Shown here one piece after another: positions 45,556 through 57,093 of a stretch of 64,000 nucleotides of DNA. The notes below the pieces were generated by a model. The model made no database searches. It saw only the letters and a program-made list of their open reading frames with translations, and was not told the origin of the DNA. The translations under genes and the position numbers were made by a program. Position 1 is the first letter of the stretch. Every line of letters starts with the position of its first letter. The stretch is from Pardosa pseudoannulata (lineage: Eukaryota; Arthropoda; Arachnida; Araneae; Lycosidae): positions 99,969,752 through 100,033,751 of the forward strand of contig CM063509.1 of assembly GCA_032207245.1 (NCBI GenBank), given 5' to 3'.

Positions 45556-46767
45556 CACTAAAGAGTCCAAAAAACTTATACCTGTCTAATATCATCTAGA
45601 GCCCCCGCGAGCACGCAGAAGTGCCGCAACACGACGCGGAATGGACTTGATTAATGTCTGAAGTAGTACTGTAGGCAATTGACGCCATGAATCCTACAGG
45701 GCTGTCCATAAATCCCTAACAGTAAGAGGTGGTGGAGATCTCTTGTGAACAGCATATTGCAAGGCGTCCCAGATATGCTCAATAATGTACACATTTGGGG
45801 ATTTTGGTGGTCAGTGGAAGTGTTTGAAGTCAGAAGAGTGTGCCGGAAGCCACTCTGTAGCAATTCTGAACTGTGGGGTATCGCAATTATCCTGCTGGAA
45901 TTCCCCAAGTCCATCGGAATGCACTATGGACATGAATAGGTATAGGTACGAAACAGGATTCTTACGTACCTGTAACCTGTCAGAGTCATGTCTAGACGTA
46001 TCAGGGGTCCCATATCATTCCAACTGCATGCAATCCATACAATCACAGAGCCTCCACCAACTCCAACAGTCCCCTGCCGACATGCAAGGTCCATGGATTC
46101 ATGTTGTCTCCATACACGTATGCGTCCACCTGCCATCGATTCAATTTGAAACGAGAATCGTCATACCAGGCAACGTGTTTGCAGTCATCAACAGACCAAT
46201 GTCTGTGGTAATGGGCCCAGGCGATGCTTAAAGCTTTGTGTCGTGCAGTCATCAAAGATGCACTACTGGGCTTTCGGCTCCGAAAGACCATGTCGATGAT
46301 GTTTCGGTGAATGGTTCTCACGTGGACACTTGTTGATAACCCAGCATTGAAATCGCAACAATTTACGAAAGTCTTGCACTTTTGTCACGTTTAATAATTC
46401 TCCCCAGTTGTCGTTAGACCCGTTTTTTTCACTAACTTGTTTCAGCCTCAGCGATGTGGGAGATTTAATGTTTTAATGTATTCCCGATATTCACAGTACC
46501 CTCACGAAATGGTCGTACGGAAAAATCTAAATTTCATCGCAACCTCGGAGATGCTATGTCCCATCTCTCGTGCGCCGACTATAACACCACGGTCAAACTC
46601 ACTGAAATCTTGATAACCTGCCATTGTAGCAGCAGTAACCGATCTAACAACTGTGCACTTGTTGTCTTATACAGGCGTTGTGGACCGCAGCACCGTATTC
46701 TGTTTGGTTCCTTATCGCTTTATTTTCATACACATGCCTATAGCAGTTTTTTGGGGGCTATTTAGTG
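45556..46767 (-). mobile_element. second Tc1-type element, degenerate
   Basis: The ends are cactaaagagtccaaaaaac on the left and cactaaatagcccccaaaaa read inward from the right. TA lies on both sides (45554-45555 and 46768-46769). It is a different family from the element at 17304-18500, since the end sequences differ. The interior carries a broken transposase on the minus strand. Confidence 0.85.
45600..46640 (-). pseudogene. Tc1-type transposase, heavily frameshifted
   Basis: From the right: a GVI-type helix-turn-helix region near 46560-46620, then HVAWYDDSRFKLNRW (first Asp, near 46150) and VWRQHESMDLACRQGTVG. A GGGSVIVWIACSW-like stretch follows, and near the left end IIEHIWDALQ (Glu) and IPRRVAALLRARGG. 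The pieces lie in different frames with several stops. Confidence 0.85.
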
Positions 46768-46769
46768 TA

Positions 46770-47100
46770 TATACGTGTGTGTGCCTATGTATAACTATGG
46801 ATATATATACGTATAATGTCAGGTTTCAAAATGTAAAATTAATAATTTTAAGGTTTGAGAGCAGAAACGCAGCACACGTTTTTAATGCAGACTTCTGAAT
46901 ATTTAATAACCCATATACAAGCGCTTGACTCATAAGAATGGAGAGAGAACGTATGGAGGTAGGGTCGCTAATGAATTCACGCTAAGAAAGGCTCTTTTGT
47001 TAGCCTGTATCCGCCAAATGATGGACGCCATGTTTGATGGTTGGATTTGAAACTGTTAAAGACATTATCAAGACATCATTGTCTCTTTGACTTGTCATAG
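46770..47100. other. PI3K intron sequence
   Basis: No feature recognised between the Tc1 element and the TA tract. Confidence 0.4.
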
Positions 47101-47103
47101 GCT

Positions 47104-47105
<2 letters not shown>

Positions 47106-47152
<47 letters not shown>
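47106..47152. repeat. (TA)n microsatellite
   Basis: About 23 TA dinucleotides, directly before the inverted SINE. Confidence 0.95.
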
Positions 47153-47157
<5 letters not shown>

Positions 47158-47177
47158 GTTCATATATGTCTGATTTT

Positions 47178-47338
47178 GAGTTCTACGCTCTACTGTTTTG
47201 CAACACGAACGCTAATGAGACTAATTGCTTACAGCTGATTCCAAACTGCTACTACAAATAACCATGCAAACTGCATGATTCAAATCCGATGAACTGTAGC
47301 ACAGAAAGACAAAGCTCTACCATTCAACCATTGTTTAG
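47178..47338 (-). mobile_element. S1 SINE, inverted and degenerate
   Basis: The reverse complement has the tctcattagcgttcgtgttg and gcaaaacagtagagcgtag blocks and a degraded head (aacaatggttgaatggtag). It lies in the PI3K intron, opposite in strand to the gene. Confidence 0.75.
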
Positions 47339-48039
47339 TGGTAAAGCAATTATAAGAAATTTTCATACTTCCTTTAATTTTCTTTGGCTATGTATTATAC
47401 ACAAAAATACAAAATTTTAATTTAATTACCTCCTATTTTCTGCTAAACGAGATACAATTTATATGTAATTTAATTAAAGGCTAAAATAAACTTTTAAGTA
47501 TATGTAACTTTCATTTGGTAACTTCTATAATCTAGAGATTGAAAGCTAAGCGTGAAGCGGGTAGTCTTTTAAAAACTTACTACTGTATTCCTATCTGCAC
47601 TGGGATATTGCGTGGCGCAGAAATCCGCTGAGGATGTGAATTGTTTTGCTGTATAAAGTGAAAACTCTCTCCTATCAACTTCAAATTAAATTTTGAATTA
47701 AATTTTCTATGAACAGTGAAATATTGAAAAACTTCTCGGTTTACACAATAAGATGTCCAACAGCTGGACTATGAGTGTTCAAAATAGAGTCAAGAATATT
47801 GAAAAGTTTGGAAGAATTTTTCCGTTGGAAAGTATCAAACAGGCATTAACACAGCGCCAGAATTTTCATATACATAAAATTCTTTATAGACTCAGCTGCT
47901 ACGGAAAAAAGTTATTGATGAAAATAGAATTGCAAACCTAAAATTTTTCAAGCTCTGCAAAAAGTTTTTCTTTTGTAATTGAATAAATCTTTGTTTTGAA
48001 TTAATCCAATTTAGTAGAAATTTATCCCTGTCATATTTT
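47339..48039. other. PI3K intron sequence
   Basis: AT-rich. The 62-codon frame at 47753-47941 has no recognisable domain. Confidence 0.4.
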
Positions 48040-48090
48040 TTAACCCATTAATGCCTGGCGTATCTTTTTAGATACCGCAAAAATATAAAT
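48040..48090. mobile_element. piggyBac-like element end
   Basis: TTAA (48040-48043) followed by cccattaatgcctggcg and tatctttttagata. This matches the organisation of the piggyBac ends at 30966-31003 (TTAA, cccatta.cgcc, then a hairpin around tttttaga). Weak partial copies occur near 48884 and 49028. The far end is not identified with confidence. Confidence 0.45.
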
Positions 48091-48391
48091 TGTAGAAATT
48101 TTGTTTTCTTCCTTTTGAGACTAGATAGAAGCTTAAAATTTGTTAAATTATTAAAAAATTTTATATTATAATTTTAAAAATATAATACTTTTGTTTTAAT
48201 TTATAGAAATTTATACAGATTTATTAAATTTTCGACAGTTAAGTAATCTAAAAGAACATTCCTGCATTTTTTACATTCAAATTTTAGAGTATTAGGGAAT
48301 ATTTTGATGAAAATTACTTGTTTTTGTTTTTCTTGTGAATCATAAAGAAACTTTTAGTTTATGAATTTTATGATAATCCTGTTCATTTCAG

Positions 48392-48507
48392 TTGTTAACG
48401 TCGATTTCGATTTTGGAAATTCAAAGAGAATTTTTGAGAGAGCGATTCCTTTTTTTGACGCACGATTTGTTCAATCACCAAAAATAAAGGTCGCAGGAAT
48501 TTTTGGA
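48392..48507 (+). pseudogene. PI3K p110 activation-loop exon, scrambled
   Basis: The acceptor ttcatttcag (to 48391) and donor gga|gtaagt (48508) frame a 116-bp segment. Its length mod 3 fits the phases of both neighbouring exons. Pieces of the p110 sequence after the catalytic loop are visible only in shifting frames: VNVDF with DFGN in one, and RERFLFLTHDLF then RSQEFLE in another. Frame 0 has a stop (taa near 48485). p110 proteins usually need about 140-150 bases here, so roughly 30 bases seem missing, including part of the DFG region. Either the copy is dead or the assembly has indel errors. Confidence 0.72.
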
Positions 48508-49767
48508 GTAAGTATTTATAAATTAGAAAAATTTTAAAACTCGTTCTTGACTTTTTCTTTTAATGTTTCTGGATAAGAATGCGATGGTTTTCTCTTTTCT
48601 TTACTCCGTGTACAAGAGATTCGGGTTAGAAACATTCTGCATTTTCAAGTTTGCATTTTTGATTCAGGTACATCGTACATCTATTGCTATTATTTCTAAT
48701 ATATTAATGCCCAAAGTATACATAACCACAAATAAATAAAAAAATCTTCCTTTTGAGATGGTAGAAGTTAAAAAAAGACTTTTAAAGTAATTTTTTTTTT
48801 AAATCTTTATTTTATTTTGATTTTTGATCAGTTGCGATAAATTTACTTTTTTTGTACAAGCGATTCTGTTACAAACCCATTCTGCCTGGCGTATCTTTTG
48901 ATTAATCTACACCTTTTGTTTTGTTTCTATTGGAAGACCAAAAAATATATTTTATATAAAAATCTTTTAAAACATTATAAAAGAAACTTTTTTTAAAAAG
49001 AAATTATAACAGTCTTATTTTTTCTGTAATGCCTGCGATATTTCTTTTTTTTCTACCGCAAAAAGTAATTGTAGAAAATTTGTTTTCTTTGCATTTGTTG
49101 TAGATGCAATTTGAATAAAGAGAAGTGAATTTTTATTTCTTTTTTATTTTATCTATTTTTATATATAAATATATATTTTGATAAATTTAATATATCTTTT
49201 TTTTAAGAATATTTTATCTATTTTTTGTCTGTTGTAGTTTTTTCTAGAAAGAAATTTTAAAAGAACTTTTATTTTTAATTTATAAGTGTCTATCATGAGT
49301 ATGTAAGAATCTTTTAAATAGAATATTTTTTGTTGGATTATTAATCATAAAAGAGTGGAACATAATGATTATACATTTTATGTTGAAGATTAGCGCACAG
49401 GCTCGTTAAAAGAAGATTTTTGTAATTTTTTATTTAATTCGACAATAGAATCAAAGAATGCAGATTTGCTATTATTTTTTCTTCTTTTTTCCGACCTGGA
49501 TTTTTGTTTTTTTTATAAATATACAAAATTGTAATTTTCAGATCAATTTCAGTGACACTAAAATCGAATATGGAGATCGTTAGAAAGAAAGCAATGGCCC
49601 ATACGTCTGCCCATATATGGATGAGTGATCTATTGTCCAAGTCGGAACACCTGTTTGTCTCTAGGACTTTTTTGTCCACACATATCTTTATAATTTAATT
49701 GGTAATTTTCTACAAATGCAAGTTATACCTATGTATTTTGTATTATATAGAGTTGTTTTTTCTTTAG
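48508..49767. other. PI3K intron sequence
   Basis: Very T-rich, with no clear element apart from the weak piggyBac-end-like words noted at 48884 and 49028. Ends at the acceptor ttttctttag (to 49767). Confidence 0.5.
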
Positions 49768-50047
49768 ATTTCAACAATGCTGCGAAAGAGCTTTCATGAT
49801 CCTACGCAAGAAAGGACAACTAGTCATATCACTCTTTGCAATGATGCTGTCGATTGGAATACCAGAACTGAGCAGCGAAAAAGATCTTGATTACCTGAGG
49901 GAAACTTTAGTTTTGGACATGTCCGAGCAAGAAGCATTGAAACATTTTCGTTGCAAATTTGTCGAGGCCTTGAAAAACAGCTGGAAAACGAGCGCGAACT
50001 GGATGGCTCATAATTTGGCGAAAGACAATAAAATAATGGATGGCTAG
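49768..50047 (+). CDS. PI3K p110 catalytic subunit, C-terminal exon with stop
   Basis: Encodes FQQCCERAFMILRKKGQLVI, then SLFAMMLSIGIPELSSEKDL, DYLRETLVLDMSEQEALKHF and NSWKTSANWMAHNLAKDN. This is the last helical part of a p110 kinase domain and the C-terminal tail that meets the membrane. The WMAH tail is closer to beta/delta-type p110 (and invertebrate p110) than to the alpha WIFH tail. The first base completes a codon from the previous exon. It ends in tag (50045-50047) after 92 residues, with no stop or frameshift. Confidence 0.92.
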
Positions 50048-51546
50048 CCGTATGATGTAACATTTTGGAAAAACTGTTCCACCATCAAGGAATGGAGGAA
50101 TTAATGCTCTAAACAAATATTGATAGACAAAGCAACAAAACAAGGTGTTAATTTCTCCATTTAACGTACATTTGCACGTCGTATGTAAATAGGACAAGTA
50201 ACTCTTAGACGAAGCTCAGAAGAAAGACAATGAGTTTTGCCTTTTTGCAAACTTCTTAATTCATCAATGGCGCAGAAGCTTCTAGCTCAGTTTGACGGAA
50301 TATAAAAGAGGAAATTTTGTAATAAGTATTGCAACGAATGCCCATATCTACAATAGTCGCGTTTATATCTGGCCAGGCAATAATGTCCTCAACAATCATT
50401 GATGTTTGATGGAATATAAAAAGAGATTTGCTGCAATACTTGTAATTATTTCGGTTATTTTACAGCTGTTCACAGCTTAAACAGAAAAACAGAATATGGA
50501 TCACGGCCCATTGATAGTTAATTTTTCAAAATTATGTTTTTTTTTTCACAAGAATTAGAAAAGTGAACAAAACTTTCACAGAAGGAATATTGAGATATTT
50601 CAGACATTCTTCATCTTTAATAATGGAACAATTTGTAACAAATCCCTAAGTCTTAGGAGGAATTCTTTAATCTAGTCAAGTCAGGTATGAAGCTGCATTT
50701 TCATCGTTATAAAACTGTTAATGTAAACGAAATAATATTTTTCTATTCCAGTCATAAGTATGCTGTTGGTAAACATTCATCATTGTGATATCATTTTCAT
50801 CTTGTTATATTTTTTCTACACAGGATACATGTTTTATTTGCATTAAAGTAGATCATGTTTGAAATAATTAGAGTTTACATTTAACACATTTTTCACATGT
50901 ATTGTCTGGTCGAATTATTAATTTATTTAATAGTTATTTATTTTTTAATTTTCCAGAAGAATTAAAAGCTTTATACCTTACTAGACTGTAATTATTTAAG
51001 ATACATAAAGGAATTCTCACGTCAATATTACTTCAAGTTTACTTGTCTGCAGTAAAATTTAATATAAGTTTTTATGGATGTTACATAGAAATATATATTC
51101 GACACCTTTGCACCCACAGCAGAGTTTGCAAAGTGAACCAAAATTTTGGCTCTTCTGTAGAAAAAGGGTAGTAAAGCTGCAAGACCCAGAAAAACAAAAT
51201 CTCAATATAAAATGAAAAACGTATATTTTTATAGCATTAGGTGAATTAATATATATTTTTCGCTACAAAAATGTTTTGGAATACCTTAACCACTTGCCTG
51301 GAGAATATATTTGAGAAAAACGTGCCAAAAATGGAAATTATTTTCATTTTAATTTTGTTCATTATTATCTTCTTATAGAAACAGATTATTTTTGAAAAAA
51401 AAAATTAAACGAAATAACTACTATTTTCAATACTTTAACATATATTGGAAACGTTAATGGATTGCAATAATGTTTGCTCCAGTTACGGTAAAATAAATCA
51501 AATGACATTTTCTGATTAAATATAATAAACTAATACAACATTATTA
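50048..51546. other. probable PI3K 3' UTR and downstream DNA
   Basis: Starts directly after the p110 stop. AT-rich, no domains. Where the transcript ends is not visible with confidence. Confidence 0.45.
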
Positions 51547-51550
51547 TCTA

Positions 51551-52561
51551 TGTTACGGCCAAATCCCGAAGTTGGCCAGTTCCCGAATTGGCCGGTCAAA
51601 TCGCGAAATAGCCAATATCGCCTCATAATGATCGGCCAATGTCCGATCTTTCCTTGACTTCGGGGTTTGGCCAGACAATTCAGAAACTCGCATGGGGCGA
51701 TCAGCCAAAGTCAGAGGAAAAGGGTCATGAGCAAATGTTGGGTGTTTGTATACCGTAATGCTAATGATAATCACATTATAGCTGCCACAGAGGAGTTTTC
51801 CGACGAATCCGTCCCTCTTAGGCGCCTCGGATCGTCCTTTGGAACAAAGGCCAAGGTGGCCCTAGGTGGGCTGTAGTCTGAAGGGAGAAGTTTTAGTGAG
51901 TAAGTATCTCACAGTACCATAAACCACCTGGTCTCTTATGAAAATCTCCTATTCCTTGAAGAAAACAAACAATCAAAAAGATAATCATATTATCTACTGA
52001 ATTAGTTTATTACAGAAAATTATCAGTATCATCACTTGTTACAACAAGATGAACTTTTATGACATTTCGAATTGCACAGCAGTTTGTTATTTTTACATCT
52101 GCAGCGATTTGTTGAGCACTTGGTAGTGCAACTGCATCGAGTGTAGCCTTGGCCGCCGGTCAGCGATTGTGAAGAGGCAACGGTTCGTAATGATTTTTCC
52201 TCTGTGCCCACGGATGCCAATGTAAGTAGTTTCTCCTGCAAAATGGAAAACTCCCTTCTGAAGTACAGTTGTTTGAGAACATCATGTTCTATTCCTAGCT
52301 TGTAGAAAGCGCCCTCGATGTTCATGACAACTGCAGGGACGCTTAGTGGATCACCGCGACCTCTGTTAACATCTGGTATGCGGATGAGTACATTATCTCC
52401 TCGTCTTCAGCACATCGAACATTGGCAAGGGAGTTCCGGGCACTTCGGGAAGTTGCCAGCCAAAGTCGCATATACTCTATTCATTTCCAGTACATCGGTC
52501 ATTGGCCACACGACCCCGGCCAATTGGGGAACTGGCCGAACTTTGGGCTTTGACCGTAACA
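51551..52561 (-). mobile_element. Ginger-like DNA transposon, deletion derivative
   Basis: The terminal inverted repeats are about 45 bp: tgttacggccaaatcccgaa on the left and tgttacggtcaaagcccaaa read inward from the right. Both then have ggccagttccc and aattggccgg. A 4-base target duplication, tcta, is exact (51547-51550 and 52562-52565). The TGTTAC start and 4-base duplication fit the Ginger superfamily, whose transposase is a gypsy-like integrase. That integrase is missing here, and only a cysteine-rich tail gene (52032-52325) remains. Confidence 0.78.
52032..52325 (-). CDS. cysteine-rich tail of a Ginger-type transposase
   Basis: A 97-codon open frame. Residues 1-60 are helical and unremarkable. 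Residues 63-95 are Cys-rich (CSCTTKCSTNRCRCKNNKLL, then CNSKCHKSSSCCNK), a CxC-type metal-binding motif. I know this arrangement from the C-terminus of integrase-like proteins annotated as KRBA2/SCAND3-like in arthropods. The integrase catalytic domain that should precede it is absent. Its start is uncertain because upstream sequence was probably deleted. It may be expressed as a small protein, but nothing here shows that. Confidence 0.6.
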   Translation of the reverse strand: MNIEGAFYKLGIEHDVLKQLYFRREFSILQEKLLTLASVGTEEKSLRTVASSQSLTGGQGYTRCSCTTKCSTNRCRCKNNKLLCNSKCHKSSSCCNK

Positions 52562-52565
52562 TCTA

Positions 52566-52865
52566 TATAAACTGTCATGAATTCTAAGTCCCCCCCCCCG
52601 ATTCATTTGAATTTCACAAATCCTTTACAGTATTCGACAAATAGCGACAAATGGCGCGAAACCGCCAAATTTTTGGCCGAAAAGTATATTTGTTTATTTG
52701 GAAAATGCCAAGTTAAATATTATGCAATGGGCGAACCGATTTTTGATATGCTGATATTATATCTGCACTCCTCGCTGGTACAAAAACGGCTAGGGAATAT
52801 CTCCATACCGTGCACTTAAAGAAGCTGAACCAAGATGATATCATCGATTTATTCGTGGATGCTCA
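52566..52865. other. unassigned DNA
   Basis: Contains a ccccccccc run near 52591. The 80-codon frame at 52577-52819 has no recognisable domain. Confidence 0.35.
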
Positions 52866-53105
52866 ACCTTGAGGACCTTCCACGCTATGGTCCATTGCAA
52901 GCCATTACCACTGCGTGGAGGGGATATGGCTTATCAAAGTCGACGGTGACAGACGATAAAGGGCCTTGGCAGAGATAGCTTCGATAGCGGTTTTCCTCTA
53001 AACATCAATCACAGATAACATGCGCAGCACAGTAGATAGAGCATGCATCCACACGCTCAGCTTATTTAATGACCAAGTGTGTGGATGCAACTCTTGAACC
53101 ATCGT
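52866..53105 (-). repeat. R2 repeat, inverted copy
   Basis: Reverse complement of about 15985-16310, with the same word order reversed: ctatggtccattgc, gccattaccactg, gcatgcatccac and ttgaaccatc. The copy is diverged. Confidence 0.6.
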
Positions 53106-53131
53106 GGCAAGTTCGCTATCGGGAAAGATCA

Positions 53132-53245
53132 GGTTGGTTGGAGCACTAGGCTAAGCAAAAGAGGGCTAATAGACCAGATCTACTGCTTAAGTCGAATTTC
53201 GAGGCTACGAACATCCATGCCACAGTGGGATTCGAAAGAAGATTG
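53132..53245 (-). mobile_element. S1 SINE, inverted and diverged
   Basis: The reverse complement has cccactgtggcatggatgttc, a cgtagcc block, tctattagccctc and gtgctccaacc. The A-box head is missing. It follows the R2 copy directly. Confidence 0.65.
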
Positions 53246-54250
53246 AAGACAGTGCTCTGATTTTCGATTAGTTGGGAGAGAGGCTAATAAGGATATAGTT
53301 GAAGAGACATTGGATAGTATGCTATAAACATCCTGTTACTAAACATATATAAGTTATATATATTATATATAATATATATATATTTCTGAATAATATGTAT
53401 AAAGAGAAAAATTTGTACATATTTTTTTTTTTTTTTTTTTTTACTGTTAATAAACCTTTGGATCCCTTAATAGAAGTTTAATTATAGACACTTTCCTTTT
53501 TTGTTTTTTTTTCTTCTTTTAGCTTTCTTGTAAAGTTAAAAACTGTTAATAATTATAAAATAATTAAGTTTTTAAAAAATTATTGTTACGAGTGCAAAAT
53601 ATAACACGCTTCTGAATAAATATAAAATTTTAGCATCTTCATTCATCTTTTAAATATTTATTTCAATTTGAAATATTTAAATTGATATGAGTTTTTGTTA
53701 TAAGACAGCCCGAGAAAATTCTGTTTCAAAACTGAATATGAAAAACTTCTTTATTTTTTTTAATATGTATTAAATTGCCACTGTATGAGAGAAGGGGGTC
53801 TAATAATTTAATAAAATATAAAGGAATCATTTTTTAGGTTATTTTTTAACACATATATTAACAATTGCTTTTAAAAAACTACATATTTAATTCAAAATTC
53901 AATCTTTAATTTATTTGGAACAATTTTGTAAATATAACAAAAAAATTGGTGGTAAAATATTGAAAAGTAAATGAGAAAGGTTTTAAAATTTCTCCCATTT
54001 TGTTGTTTATTAGAAAATTAAGTAGTCAAAATATTTTCAATACAAAAAACCTTATAAAAAAAAAAACCAACTACAATGATTAATAAATGCATTTATATAA
54101 AAAAGTCACAAATATTAAAAGCTTTGAAAATTGTTTTTCTAATGAAATTGAAAAGCAGTCAACTGTTTCTTAAGCAATCTAAGAGTTCTTTTAAGCATGT
54201 AGAAAGTAATAGTGATAATATAATATGAGAAAAAGAAAAAACAAACTAAA
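53246..54250. other. unassigned AT-rich DNA
   Basis: Includes a T run at 53422-53442 and tatata words near 53350. No gene or element that I can support. Confidence 0.45.
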
Positions 54251-56427
54251 ACACATAGAATGGTACAACAGGTTTATTTAGCTTCAAGAGTATTTTTTAC
54301 AAAAGTTATATGTAGGACAGCAAAACAGAAATAAGGATAATATTTAAACTGAACAATAATATAATTTATATTGAATAAGACTTTTGAATAAATACATATC
54401 ACATATCTAGCTATTGGTTTCAGTATTATAAACTTCCAGTAGAAACTGAGATATTTATGAAAAGGCAACCATCACATAGTTATTACTATAACAACTAAAT
54501 ATATTTCTGTACAAATCAATATACACATTTATACAGAAACTACATTAGAAATATATCTTTAACGATATATCGTTGAAAGCTTTAAAATCTATAAAGCAAA
54601 ATTGCTTCCTCCAGTTAAATGTCAAATCTTTTTTCCCTCACAACATAAAATTATAATCAAAATTCTAAATACTATTAGTAAAGAAAAATTACTTATACAG
54701 TCAACATGATAAAAATGTTAAATAAAACTTTAGTAAAAAGAATCTTATCAATTCTTACAGGATAATACAAAAATTATATTATCAAAATAGTATAAAATGG
54801 GAATACAGCAGTAAAGACAAAAAAAATGCTAAACATTAATAATGGTAAAGAATATCTTTAATCAACAATTAAAAACTATTTATTTATAATGCATTTTAAA
54901 TGAAAGTATGTTACTTGTGAAATTGCAATGATTCGATTTGTTCATTATTAAAATAATATGTACAAACAGGTACTGTTTAATATATGACCTCGTTCACCTA
55001 TGTGAACATAAATCGTAAAAAATTAACTATAAAAAGGGAAAGTCAGTATATTTTTGAAGTAATGTAATAGCTCATGTAATGTTCATTTTCTTCAAAATCA
55101 AATCCTGTTATACCAAATATAAAAAATATCAACACTTTTGATTAAGGTAATTCTTGCGATGCTGTTGATGGTATATGATGACATTGCTGACATACATAAA
55201 GCCTTAATAACTGGAAATGACTAATGATATGTAAAAAACAATTGATTATTATGTGTTAATGGCACTATATTTATGCATTAGTAGGATTTGGTGAATTTTA
55301 AAAAAAGTACGAAATAATATCATCACCAAAAGTGACCATTTACCTTTATATTTCCTTTTAAGTTTTTGCTAGACATTTCCTGTATTTTAGCCTTTTTTTA
55401 TTATATTTTTGGTTCATTCTTAGATAGTTTTATTTTGTTTAATTTAAATATTATAATTTTTGCTTTCAAACTGATTTTAAATTTAAAAAATTATCAAATT
55501 CAGTTTTAAAAATTTAGTTTCTGTGAAGTTCTTCACAATAAAACTTTGCCATTCTCTAGCTCTAATCCTGGTTGACCAATCCATTGTTTTGTTGACACCT
55601 ACTTTTAGTACAATTCAAGTAGCACAAAACAGTCTCTAAACAGTCTTGCAAATTAATCAGTTTTAAGCAATAGGTCCCTTTTAACCTTTTACCTTAAAAC
55701 AACGTATGGGAGACATGATCATACTGCTGTGCCTAAAATGACAACCTCGTATCACACACGTGATGATTCTTTATAGCCAAAAGTGAAAAGCTCATATCAG
55801 TAATAAAACAATACCCCTTATAAAACTTTGACTAATATTATACATTATTCATTTATAGGTTATGTACGCAATAAATTCTACATAGAAAATATTTAAACGA
55901 CTGAAAATTTTTACTTTTGTTATATAACCAAAAACATAGAAATAATATGTGAAATAAAAACATTAATAAATTTTTTTAATAAAAATGAAATGAAATATAA
56001 TTATCAAATTCTGTGGTTTTATTAAATAGTAAATGCAGTACTATTAATGTCCACTGGTTTGCTCACAATTTAGCCCATGATGAAACTGCTTCTGGTCACA
56101 ATGCATGAGAAAAGCTTTCATCGAAAGTGGCACACACAATCGTTGCTCGATTCATAAAGCAAGAAGTTAAGCATTAGCTCTTAAGCAACAAAAATATCAA
56201 ATGTATCGCTACAAGTATTTTATCCAGCTTGGTTTACCCAGGATATTCATGCCCTTTGAAATAATGCACTTTCCTATTATGTCACATAGCAGGTGATTTG
56301 AGCACTAAGGAGCTATATTGAATGTGATAGGCAGACAGGATAAAGATTAACTTCCTGAATAGATGGACAAATTTAAATGTTTTGACATTTTAACAATAAC
56401 TACAAGAAAAATTTTGCTAAAATATAT
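54251..56427. other. unassigned AT-rich DNA, possible long 3' UTR
   Basis: No coding sequence. On the minus strand an aataaa signal lies near 54275 (plus-strand tttatt). It could end a very long 3' UTR of the gene whose stop is at 60555, but that is speculative. Confidence 0.3.
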
Positions 56428-57093
56428 ACAGGGTATCTGCCAAAATAAAATTTTTCAAATCCATGACTTTTCATGACTTTCCCTGATTTAGCAGATCATT
56501 TTCCATGACTTTAAAAAGCTTTCATTAAAGTATATATGAATAAAACTTCTGATGTACATACAAATAAAATATATGCTTTTAGAGAAATTACAGGAATTTT
56601 ATCATAAAAAAATTATAAATTTACTTTATAAGTGTTAATAAACTCACATACATAAAAATAAATTGTTGTATCTACATACCTAAGTTTAATCATATAGCAA
56701 TTTTTCAAACAAAATGTTTCCAATTTGAATTCAGGGTACTTTAGTATTATCCAGGTGACCATGAATAATAGCCAAATATAACCTTATAATGTTTATCTAC
56801 AATATCCCTAGAGATAAACTTATATTTTGTGCAAAAATCTTAACTAATTTTTATTAAAAAATAATTATTATATTAATAAAATTTTAATCTACAATTTAAG
56901 AAAAAACCAGAATAATATATATTTACCCACCCATTAAGCTTTCTTGCTTTGAGTTTCCTTGGTGAACAAATTTTACTTGGCAATATGGTCAATAAGATAA
57001 TACATAAATCCCAAACTCAGTAACTTCAGCCAAATGACAAGTAAAAATAGAATTAAACAATTTAATGCATTTTTTTTAATCGGTAGTTTAGCG

